A model generated the notes under the pieces. It saw nothing but the letters and a program-made list of their open reading frames with translations, was not told the origin of the DNA and did not search any database. From JBBDYH01 sp040901795 (lineage in GTDB: Bacteria > Planctomycetota > Planctomycetia > Pirellulales > JALHPA01), in contig JBBDYH010000138.1 of the NCBI GenBank assembly GCA_040901795.1, forward strand, positions 1-15,184: a stretch of 15,184 nucleotides of DNA, in the 5' to 3' direction. Both the position numbers and the translations under genes were made by a program. Every line of letters begins with the position of its first letter. Position 1 is the first letter of the stretch. Shown piece by piece: positions 1 through 6,253 of the stretch.

Positions 1-899
1 TCTCCATTGGGCACTTGAAGAACAACCTGTACTTCAACAACTCGATGGAAGGCGTCACGCAGGTGCTGATGATCGGCTGGTGCCTGGCGATGTTCACCCG
101 GCGTTGGCTGCTGGCGACAATCTTGTGCGTCGTCGGACTTTGCACTCGAGAGATGTTCTTGATCCCCTCGGCGTTGTTGTGCGGTCAGCTCGCAATTGCC
201 TGGTGGCATACGCGCCATCGCGCAACCCTGGTTCGATTGGCGATCGCTGGTGGTCTGACCGCCGCGGCTTTCGTGTTGCCGCGCCTGTTGATACCAGTGG
301 CGGCGACGATCCAACTCATCGATCCCTTGTACGATGAAAGCTGGTTCAGCAAACTGCTCCATGTGCCGCTCAATTGGAAGCGCGATCTGAACCTCATGAT
401 CGGCATCGCGAGCTACAGCTTGCCCGCCCTGATGCTCGTCACGCGCGAGCGGTGGCGGCTCGTCTGGCAACGGCTCGAGGCTTTCCATTTTGCCGGCATC
501 GCGTACTGCGGCCTGTGGTTGCTGTTGACGCTCTGGGGCGGGACGGATTTATACCGTTACGTGACTTATCTCTTCCTACCGCTGACGTTTATACTCGCCG
601 CGATGTTCGTCGATCGGCAATCGTCCCCGCGGTTCGCCGAGGTCATGTTGGCGCTGGTCGCCACGGCGATCCACAACAAGATCTTCAGCCACATCCCGGC
701 GATTGGCGACAACCTCGACGTGTACCTCGACTTCTGGCCGGCTTTCGAAGACCGCCTCAACGCCGCCGCCGGGCTCCGCCTGGCGCAGATCGGCGCCTTG
801 GTACTAGCTGCCTGGGGCCTGCGATGGGCCTTATCGCGCTGGTCCACTGACAGCGCAGCCGCCGATCAATCTCGCCCCCCACTCCGCCGCGCCGCTTAA
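1..899 (+). CDS. Polytopic membrane protein, 5'-partial
   Basis: The frame is open to the left window edge (first full codon at 3) and ends with TAA at 897-899, so the true start lies outside. The visible TTG at 15 has no reason to be the start. About 299 residues are seen. The product is very hydrophobic, with around seven to eight likely membrane segments, for example around IGWCLAMF, AGGLTAAAFVLP, YSLPALMLV, YCGLWLLLTLW and VTYLFLPLTFILAAMF. Soluble loops are rich in Trp, Arg and Asp, and the tail is basic. The layout resembles the membrane half of GT-C type lipid-linked-sugar glycosyltransferases, but the N-terminal part that would carry their diagnostic acidic motif is missing. The glycosyltransferase idea is therefore only a guess, and a generic integral membrane protein is the safe call. 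No downstream gene is obviously coupled: 149 bases separate it from the next start. Confidence 0.75.
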   Translation, partial: SIGHLKNNLYFNNSMEGVTQVLMIGWCLAMFTRRWLLATILCVVGLCTREMFLIPSALLCGQLAIAWWHTRHRATLVRLAIAGGLTAAAFVLPRLLIPVAATIQLIDPLYDESWFSKLLHVPLNWKRDLNLMIGIASYSLPALMLVTRERWRLVWQRLEAFHFAGIAYCGLWLLLTLWGGTDLYRYVTYLFLPLTFILAAMFVDRQSSPRFAEVMLALVATAIHNKIFSHIPAIGDNLDVYLDFWPAFEDRLNAAAGLRLAQIGALVLAAWGLRWALSRWSTDSAAADQSRPPLRRAA

Positions 900-995
900 C
901 GTCGTAGCCATACCGCTCGTCGTATGCGACGTAAGTCTTGCGCAATGGCGCGCGCCACTCTTCCTTGGAATGCCTGCCCGTCGTGGTAGCCTTCA

Positions 996-1009
996 TGGTT
1001 GATCAACCA
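996..1009. promoter_or_regulatory. 14-bp perfect palindrome upstream of the beta-helix gene
   Basis: TGGTTGATCAACCA reads the same on both strands and lies 39 bases before the ATG at 1049. Its position suggests an operator or a small 5'-leader structure. A palindrome of this length is expected about once by chance in a window of this size, so the assignment is weak. Confidence 0.25.
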
Positions 1010-1032
1010 CTCGTCGAGAGTGAGAGCTTTCG

Positions 1033-1039
1033 GGAGGAG
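1033..1039 (+). promoter_or_regulatory. Ribosome binding site deciding the start at 1049
   Basis: GGAGGAG lies nine bases before the ATG at 1049. It rules out the longer frame beginning near 938, which has no comparable site and would put 37 non-signal-like residues before the export motif. Confidence 0.7.
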
Positions 1040-1048
1040 CGCTGTAGA

Positions 1049-2224
1049 ATGGTATCCATGCCTAACGCCTCTACCCGACGAGCTTTGTTCGAGCGCCTCG
1101 AAGAACGGCTTGCGCTTGCCACCTATTATGTTTCGAGCCTGGGGAGCGACACGCACGCTGGTTCTCCCGACACTCCCTGGGCGACACTCCAGAAAGCCGC
1201 CGATACGGTCAGCCCAGGCGACACGGTTATCGTCCGGCCTGGAACCTATAGCGGCTTCGATCTGCGGCGCGACGGCTCGGCCCCGCAGCGCATCACCTTT
1301 TCGGCTGAGCCAGGTGTGATCGTCAACACACGTAACGCCCGCACTCCCGACGGCATCAACTTGGAAGGCGCCGACTATGTAACCATCGAGGGCTTCACGG
1401 TGACAAGCGTGCCGCGTGCGGGTATTCGCAGTGTGACCAACGACGGCGTGATCCTACGCAATAACCACTGTGACCAGAACGGACGCTGGGGCATCCTCAC
1501 CGGCTTCAGCGAAAACATCCGCATCGAGAATAACGAGTGCTCCCGATCAGGAGAGGAACACGGCATCTATGTGTCCAACAGCGCCGATAATCCAACCGTC
1601 CGCGGCAACGTGGTCTGGGGTAACTTCGCCAACGGCATTCATATGAACGGCGACGTCTTCAGCGGCGAGGGGGACGGCATCATTTCCGGTGCGCTGGTCG
1701 AGAACAACGTGATCTTCGACAACGGCGAAGGAGGAGGCTCGGGCATCAACTGCGACGGTGTGCAGAACTCAAGATTCCAGAACAACTTGCTCTATGACAA
1801 CCACGCCAGCGGCATTTCGCTTTACCGCATTGATGGCGGAGGTGGCTCAACAGGCAACGTAGTGGTGAACAACACCATTCTCCAGGCGGCCGACGGCCGT
1901 TGGGCAATCAACATTGCCGATGGAAGCACGGGCAACACGATTCTCAACAACGTCCTATTCAATGCGCATCCGTTTCGCGGGAGCATCACCGTGGAAACCG
2001 ACAGCCTGGTCGGTCTGGTCAGCGACTACAACGCGGTCATCGACCGTTTCTCTGCCGACGGCGGCGCAACGCGCATCACGCTTGCGCAATGGCGGACCTC
2101 GACGGGGCAAGACCAGCGCTCGATTATCGCGACTCCGCAGGACCTTTTTGTGGACGTGAATGCGAGCAACTACCAGCTCAAGGCCGGCAGCCCCGCGGTC
2201 GCCCGCGGGCCGCCAATGTTTTAG
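1049..2224 (+). CDS. Right-handed parallel beta-helix protein, N-terminal piece
   Basis: This is the 391-residue open piece before the TAG. Residues about 10-20 carry FERLEERLAL, the short motif found at the N-terminus of many exported planctomycete proteins; no classical hydrophobic signal peptide precedes it. Then comes a DUF1565-like entry strand (YYVSSLGSDTHAG, GDTVIVRPGTY) and many beta-helix coils with repeated Asn ladders such as VILRNNH, IRIENNE, ALVENNVIFDN and GNVVVNNTIL. The fold is shared with pectate-lyase-like and NosD-like surface proteins that bind or cleave polysaccharides. No catalytic residues can be assigned, so the substrate is unknown. The start at ATG 1049 is chosen for its strong GGAGGAG site; ATG 1058 is a weaker alternative. 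The frame continues past the stop into the dockerin piece. Confidence 0.75.
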   Translation: MVSMPNASTRRALFERLEERLALATYYVSSLGSDTHAGSPDTPWATLQKAADTVSPGDTVIVRPGTYSGFDLRRDGSAPQRITFSAEPGVIVNTRNARTPDGINLEGADYVTIEGFTVTSVPRAGIRSVTNDGVILRNNHCDQNGRWGILTGFSENIRIENNECSRSGEEHGIYVSNSADNPTVRGNVVWGNFANGIHMNGDVFSGEGDGIISGALVENNVIFDNGEGGGSGINCDGVQNSRFQNNLLYDNHASGISLYRIDGGGGSTGNVVVNNTILQAADGRWAINIADGSTGNTILNNVLFNAHPFRGSITVETDSLVGLVSDYNAVIDRFSADGGATRITLAQWRTSTGQDQRSIIATPQDLFVDVNASNYQLKAGSPAVARGPPMF

Positions 2225-2269
2225 CCCAACCGCGACCTCGCAGGGAATCTCCGACCCAGTGGATCGGCG

Positions 2270-3445
2270 GTGGATATCGGCGCGTACGAAGTAGCAAGTA
2301 ACGGGCTAGGCAGCGCCGGCAATGACGTGATCTACGTCAAGGCCAGCGCCGACGGTGCGCAACTAGAGTTCTTTGACTCCAATCCGCCGACGGGTTCACC
2401 GGTACTCACCTGGCATATGAACTCCACTTCGTCGTTTCTGCTCGACACGTTGGCCGGCGACGATGAGCTGATCGTGCAACTTCCGGCCGGCACTTCAGGA
2501 CCGCCAGGTGGAATCCTCTACGAGGCCGGGAGCGGGACGAACCGGTTTCGGCTGTTGAGCGGCACGATTCGGGTGGATAGCACTGCCAGCGGCGGCACAT
2601 TAAACACGACGGTTGAAACGGGCGCGCACCTCTCGACGAGCCGGCTTACACAAAACGATCTGGCACTGCATAACAACAGCCGAGTGACGCTTTTGCCCTC
2701 GGGCCAGACCAGCGTCATCACGAGCTTGAGCTTAGGCCCAGACGCCACTTTCGACATCGGCGACAACGCTTTGGTGCTCGACTACTCGGGCGCGTCGCCT
2801 ATCGATACGATCCGCGATAGGATTCTCGCGGGCCGCGGCGGGCCGGGTCTGGGTGCAAGTTGGACCGGAACAGGCATTACCAGTAGTGCTGTAGCACAGG
2901 CCAACCAGACCGAAGCGGAATCTCGATCGATCGGTTATGCCGATAACGCGCTGTTGCCGTTGGGCGCTTATAGCACATTCCGAGGCGTACCCGTAGACGA
3001 CACAGCGGTCCTGATTGCGTACACGCGTACCGGAGATGCAAACCTGGACTCGCTGGTCGACGACGACGACGCCACATTGCTCGGCGCGTCGTATGCGCCC
3101 ACGGCGCCGGGCGCCGTCTGGGCGCTAGCTGATTTTGACTACAACGGCTTCGTAGATGACGACGATACGACCCTGCTTGGCGTCTTCTACACGCCGTCGG
3201 TCAACGGCGTGCCGGCACTTCCCACAAACGACCTTGTCGGAATGCACGGCCGGGTTCCTAAAGATGACCTGGTCGATCTGCTCGCCGAAGCGATCGCCAA
3301 GGACGGCCAATCGGAGTTCGCGGGCCTTGCTAGTCTTGGCCGGCGTCGCCCCCAAGAAGCATGGGCCGCGGATCACTTATGGGCCTGTTGCAAGCAAAGA
3401 ATTGACGCCTCGTCAACTGGTCATGTTCCTTGTAATCGACGCTAA
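2270..3445 (+). CDS. C-terminal piece of the same protein, with dockerin-like calcium repeats
   Basis: This piece is in the same frame as the beta-helix piece and is readable from 2225; GTG 2270 is only the first start-like codon, without a ribosome site, so independent translation is doubtful. It opens with the closing beta-helix motif VDIGAYE. About 240 residues of beta-rich sequence follow (NDVIYVKASADG, SFLLDTLAGDDELIVQLPAG), a type seen in planctomycete autotransporter-like surface proteins. At 3032-3195 lie two dockerin-type I-like loops, GDANLDSLVDDDD and ADFDYNGFVDDDD, each followed by a TLLG helix. Such repeats usually bind calcium and dock to cohesin-like partners. After about residue 350 (near 3320) this frame loses its character (GRRRPQEAWAADHLWACC) while the neighbouring frame gains an EF-hand, so the last 30 to 40 residues here are probably out of frame. 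Confidence 0.65.
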   Translation: MDIGAYEVASNGLGSAGNDVIYVKASADGAQLEFFDSNPPTGSPVLTWHMNSTSSFLLDTLAGDDELIVQLPAGTSGPPGGILYEAGSGTNRFRLLSGTIRVDSTASGGTLNTTVETGAHLSTSRLTQNDLALHNNSRVTLLPSGQTSVITSLSLGPDATFDIGDNALVLDYSGASPIDTIRDRILAGRGGPGLGASWTGTGITSSAVAQANQTEAESRSIGYADNALLPLGAYSTFRGVPVDDTAVLIAYTRTGDANLDSLVDDDDATLLGASYAPTAPGAVWALADFDYNGFVDDDDTTLLGVFYTPSVNGVPALPTNDLVGMHGRVPKDDLVDLLAEAIAKDGQSEFAGLASLGRRRPQEAWAADHLWACCKQRIDASSTGHVPCNRR

Positions 3446-3527
3446 CGGCGACGGCGTGGTCACGCTCGAAGAAATGTCGGCGGCCATTCGCAAGCAACGA
3501 GAAAGTCAGGCGCGGCGTTCGCGATAA
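3446..3527 (+). other. Frameshifted EF-hand tail of the dockerin protein
   Basis: In the third frame the sequence reads LTPRQLVMFLVIDANGDG, then VVTLEEMSAAIRKQRES, ending at TAA 3525-3527. The 12-residue loop from D to E fits the EF-hand consensus well. The coding frame of this tail can be followed back to about 3330, overlapping the end of the preceding frame. Confidence 0.6.
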
Positions 3528-3570
3528 CGCTTGCTCATGTTCGCAGGGTCTTCATGCGTGCCCTCGATTC

Positions 3571-4563
3571 CTAGCATCGACCGCGCGCTCTGGATCGAAC
3601 CCGGATCCGACAGAACATCACGCCGACCAGTGCGCACGCCGTCAAGATCAGGCTCGATGGTTCAGGTATCACCGCGAACCCGCCCGTGAAGTCGACCCCC
3701 GCTCCGACCAGGCGCCCATTCAGTGTTTGCCCGGTCGCCAGGTTTACGTCGTACAGCAGAAACTTGCCCGGAACGCCGATAGGAGCATCAGGACGGGCAA
3801 ATACCGCAAATGCCAGCTCGTCGGCGTTGCTGTCGTCGGTCCCTGTGCTCAAGATGTCAAATCCGACATTCGGGATCGAATTGACCGTCGCGCCAAGTGC
3901 GCCAATTGACGTCAAGAGGCCACCGTTTGGGGACGGTGTTCCATCCACGCCTCCCTGGCGCACCAGGTTGTCGGTGTTGGCATCCACGCCAAATAGCGTC
4001 GTCAGGCCGCCGATCGTCGAAGCGCCACTGTTGGTATAAGCTACCGAATCGACTCCAGGCGCGATTGGAGTGACGTAAGCCAACGGCGTATCTACCGCAG
4101 CCACCAGTCCCGTATTCGAGTTGAGTCTTAAATTCGCTCCGCGCGACGCCACCAGGCGAATTCGAATACTGCCGTCCGCCTGAAGAGTACGGGGGTTGAA
4201 ATCGAAGCCAATCGTCTGATCCGCCAAATTGTAGGCGCCCGTGCCGGTCACCACCGTTGGGAAACCCGTGCCGACCGGCGTAACTGCCGCAGTCGTCGGA
4301 TTGATCGTGTAGAGCTGCGACGTCGTGGGCCCAACGTCAATTCCGTATAACGTACCGGTACCAGGCCGGAAGTCGATCGCGTCGGTCACAATGCCCATAT
4401 TGCCAATCGTCGTAATCGTCCCAGGTGAGTTCACATCGAAACGAAACAGGGCGCCATTGGCCGTTACGCCGTAGCCGGTCTGCGCGCGCACGTCGGTCGT
4501 CTCCGCAACGAGCGCGGCGATCAAAAACAAAGCGATCAAAAACAATCGACGAGTGCGGCACAT
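3571..4563 (-). CDS. DUF4394-like secreted protein with PEP-CTERM anchor
   Basis: A 330-residue protein. It starts with a signal peptide: basic MCRTRR, a hydrophobic FLIALFLIAALVA core and a likely cut after VRA before QTGYG. The mature part matches DUF4394, a beta-propeller-like family: YGVTANGALFRFDVNSPG, AIDFRPGTGTLYGID, YTINPTTAAVTPVG and similar strands. The C-terminus is a PEP-CTERM sorting signal: IPEPSS, a hydrophobic segment (LILTACALVGVMF) and a basic tail RIRVRSRARGR. In such proteins the signal is cut by an exosortase and the protein is released or retained in the envelope or matrix. The start at 4563 is preferred over the upstream TTG at 4590 because GGAG lies seven bases ahead and the signal peptide then begins properly. 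It converges on the broken beta-helix gene, 43 bases away. Its exact function is unknown. Confidence 0.88.
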   Translation of the reverse strand: MCRTRRLFLIALFLIAALVAETTDVRAQTGYGVTANGALFRFDVNSPGTITTIGNMGIVTDAIDFRPGTGTLYGIDVGPTTSQLYTINPTTAAVTPVGTGFPTVVTGTGAYNLADQTIGFDFNPRTLQADGSIRIRLVASRGANLRLNSNTGLVAAVDTPLAYVTPIAPGVDSVAYTNSGASTIGGLTTLFGVDANTDNLVRQGGVDGTPSPNGGLLTSIGALGATVNSIPNVGFDILSTGTDDSNADELAFAVFARPDAPIGVPGKFLLYDVNLATGQTLNGRLVGAGVDFTGGFAVIPEPSSLILTACALVGVMFCRIRVRSRARGRC

Positions 4564-4570
4564 GGGAGAT

Positions 4571-4574
4571 CTCC
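4571..4574 (-). promoter_or_regulatory. Ribosome binding site of the PEP-CTERM gene
   Basis: GGAG on the minus strand lies seven bases before the ATG at 4563. It selects this start over the TTG at 4590, which lies upstream of the site. Confidence 0.6.
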
Positions 4575-4643
4575 AACAAAATGGTGGCAACTGTCAGGTT
4601 AAATTGCACGGGTTTCACAATAGAGAACGCTCTTCTGCATTGT

Positions 4644-4649
4644 TGTCAA
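4644..4649 (-). promoter_or_regulatory. Possible -35 element for the PEP-CTERM gene
   Basis: A consensus TTGACA on the minus strand lies about 80 bases before the ATG at 4563, in the 181-base gap after the cupin gene. The only -10-like sequence (TATTGT near 4617-4622) is about 21 bases away, which is too far for a good sigma-70 promoter. Confidence 0.25.
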
Positions 4650-4744
4650 GCGAATGGCGAATGATTCGATGGGTTGCTCCCCCGCCCAACTGAGGTTTCG
4701 ACCCAATTCCTGGTCGGGCGCCGCAGTTCTTACGCGGCCAGCCA

Positions 4745-5107
4745 TCACAGCCGAACCGTATTCGGGGCCGTGAAATGGGGATCGTCAACGTTTCCAGTAT
4801 TGCGCGTGGCGGCTGGTTCGAAAAGAAGCACCTCGGCTTCCAACTCCGCAACGGTGCGGTGCTCGACCCCATGCGGCACGATGACGAATTCACCCGGACC
4901 AACTTCGATCGTCCGGTCCCGGAACTCGACTTTGAATCGCCCGCGAATCCCCAGGAACAGCTCATCCTCTCGCTCGTGGTGGTGCCAGAGGAACGTACCT
5001 TCGAACTTGACCAGCTTCACTTCCTGGCCATTGAGCTCGCCGACGATCTTCGGCCGCCAATGCTCAGTAATGAGCGCCAGCTTTTCTGCGAGATTTACTT
5101 TGTCCAT
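4745..5107 (-). CDS. Small single-domain cupin protein
   Basis: A 120-residue protein, about the size of stand-alone cupins. Cupin motif 1 is visible as WHHHEREDELFLGIRG around residues 41-56, with the His pair and Glu that normally hold a metal ion. Motif 2 is PGEFVIVPHGVEHRT around residues 70-84, supplying the last His. The fold is a small beta-barrel. Members bind a metal and act as dioxygenases, isomerases or sensors, so the substrate cannot be named. No signal peptide is seen, so it should be cytoplasmic. It lies 24 bases downstream of the oxidoreductase gene on the same strand, so the two are probably co-transcribed. The ribosome site is weak, which fits translation in the wake of the upstream gene. 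Confidence 0.9.
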   Translation of the reverse strand: MDKVNLAEKLALITEHWRPKIVGELNGQEVKLVKFEGTFLWHHHEREDELFLGIRGRFKVEFRDRTIEVGPGEFVIVPHGVEHRTVAELEAEVLLFEPAATRNTGNVDDPHFTAPNTVRL

Positions 5108-5131
5108 TGTGTTTCAGTCCAATTCTCGCAA

Positions 5132-6091
5132 TCAAGTGATCGTTCGCAGCACAATCTTTCCGTGCGCGTGACCAGATTCGCTGTAGGCGTGAGCCTCCTG
5201 GATTTGCTCCAGCCCATAGACGCGATCGACTACAGGCCGCAGCTTTCCCTCCTCCGCAAGCGACGTGAGGAACTCTAAGTCTCGACCGCCGGCCCGCACA
5301 AGAATGAATCGTGCTCGCTTACGGTAGCCTACGAGTTTCGCAATCGGCAGTACGGCCGACCACCACACAAGACTTGCACTCGGCAACGTGCTGACGTAGC
5401 GCCCTCGCGGTGTCATGATCCGTGCACATTCTGCAAAAGACCGGTTGGCCACGGCATCGAACACGAGGTCATAGCGTTCGGGGGTCCGAGTGAAATCCTC
5501 GTTGCGGTAGTTGATGACCTTGTTCGCCCCCAAGCCGAGTACGAGTTGGGTAGTATCGGGGCCGCAAACACCGGTCACTTGAACACCGAGGGCCTTGGCG
5601 ATCTGGACGGCAAAGCTGCCGACACCTCCTGCGGCGCCGTTGATCAAGACCGACTGGCCGGCTTGGAGCTTTCCTTTGTCGCGCAGCGCCTGCAGTGCCG
5701 TCAGAGCGGCCAGCGGAACCGCTGCAGCTTCCTCGAAGCTCAAATCGGCCGGCTTTCGGGCAGCATGGCCGGCCGATACCGCTACGTACTCCGCATATCC
5801 GCCCCCGCGGGTGGCCGGGACCATGGCATAAACTTCATCACCAGGCCGAAAGTTGTCGACCTCGCTGCCGAGATCTTCAACTTTACCGGCGATGTCGCTT
5901 CCCAGAATGTGCGGAAAGGTGCGAGGCAACAACGGCTTCAGTAATCCGTTGCGAATCTTCCAGTCCACCGGGTTGATGCCCGCAGAGTGTATTCGGACCA
6001 GGATCTCGCCAGTCTGCGGCTGCGGCTTTGGGACCTCCCGAAGCTGTAGCACTTCCCGGCCGCCGTAGCGGTCGAAGACAACGGCACGCAT
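5132..6091 (-). CDS. Zinc-free medium-chain NAD(P)-dependent oxidoreductase (quinone-reductase-like)
   Basis: A 319-residue protein of the MDR superfamily. The N-terminal GroES-like half shows MRAVVFDRYGG, a strand typical of the family, and HSAGINPVDWKIRNG. The catalytic loop reads FPHILGSDIAGKVEDLG. The Rossmann half has the nucleotide-binding loop GAAGGVGSFAVQIAKALG, then YDLVFDAV and a C-terminal HAHGKIVL. The Cys/His pattern of zinc-dependent alcohol dehydrogenases is absent, so it most likely reduces quinones or enones with NAD(P)H. The closest named relatives are quinone oxidoreductases and reticulon-4-interacting-protein-like enzymes. The start at 6091 is chosen because AAGGAGA lies seven bases ahead; the TTG at 6097 falls next to that site and is unlikely. 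It is the first gene of a probable pair with the cupin and diverges from the peptidase gene. Confidence 0.9.
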   Translation of the reverse strand: MRAVVFDRYGGREVLQLREVPKPQPQTGEILVRIHSAGINPVDWKIRNGLLKPLLPRTFPHILGSDIAGKVEDLGSEVDNFRPGDEVYAMVPATRGGGYAEYVAVSAGHAARKPADLSFEEAAAVPLAALTALQALRDKGKLQAGQSVLINGAAGGVGSFAVQIAKALGVQVTGVCGPDTTQLVLGLGANKVINYRNEDFTRTPERYDLVFDAVANRSFAECARIMTPRGRYVSTLPSASLVWWSAVLPIAKLVGYRKRARFILVRAGGRDLEFLTSLAEEGKLRPVVDRVYGLEQIQEAHAYSESGHAHGKIVLRTIT

Positions 6092-6098
6092 CGACAAG

Positions 6099-6105
6099 TC
6101 TCCTT
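6099..6105 (-). promoter_or_regulatory. Ribosome binding site of the oxidoreductase gene
   Basis: AAGGAGA on the minus strand lies seven bases before the ATG at 6091. It fixes the start there and not at the TTG two codons earlier. Confidence 0.75.
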
Positions 6106-6142
6106 CTTTTCTGACGCAACTAAGGCGCCCCGGCGAAGCGCA

Positions 6143-6169
6143 TGGACAATCCTATTGGCGATGTATAAT
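6143..6169 (+). promoter_or_regulatory. Sigma-70-like promoter for the metallopeptidase gene
   Basis: TGGACA (6143-6148) and a perfect TATAAT (6164-6169) are separated by 15 bases, slightly short of the usual 16-18. They lie in the divergent gap between the oxidoreductase and peptidase genes. Transcription would begin near 6176, giving a leader of roughly 78 bases. Confidence 0.5.
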
Positions 6170-6237
6170 GCCTGACCGCGCCGCCGAGTAAACTGCTTGC
6201 CATACCGTTCGTTGGGGACTCGCAATCATCACTTTTC

Positions 6238-6245
6238 AAAGAGGA
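6238..6245 (+). promoter_or_regulatory. Ribosome binding site deciding the start at 6254
   Basis: AAAGAGGA lies eight bases before ATG 6254. The longer frame from TTG 6197 has no such site and would bury the signal peptide. Confidence 0.65.
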
Positions 6246-6253
6246 CGCTGGAT

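Larger units (their letters stand above)
1049..3527 (+). pseudogene. Secreted beta-helix/dockerin/EF-hand protein with an in-frame stop and a frameshift
   Basis: Three pieces read as one protein of about 825 residues if two lesions are ignored. The first lesion is the TAG at 2222-2224. The residues on both sides, in the same frame, form the usual end of a planctomycete beta-helix domain: SPAVARG, then the stop, then RDLAGNLRPSGSAVDIGAYE. The second is a +1 frame change somewhere in about 3320-3400, after which the other frame supplies an EF-hand (DANGDGVVTLEE) and a charged tail ending at TAA 3525-3527. The intact protein would carry an N-terminal planctomycete export motif, a right-handed beta-helix, a beta-rich linker, two dockerin-like calcium loops and an EF-hand. 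It would act outside the cell or at the envelope. Decay is the simplest reading; two sequencing or assembly errors are the alternative. Confidence 0.65.

Noticed and set aside
757..996. Minus-strand frame containing HSKEEWRAPLRKTYV and YDERYG
   Set aside because: It looked briefly like the end of a conserved protein, but it overlaps the membrane-protein gene, has no start signal and matches no family I recognise.
938..1048. Longer N-terminus for the beta-helix protein
   Set aside because: The extra 37 residues have no signal-like character, and the strong ribosome site sits directly before 1049.
4615..4965. Minus-strand frame of 116 codons overlapping the cupin gene
   Set aside because: It is a shadow of the cupin gene, which has clear motifs in its own frame.
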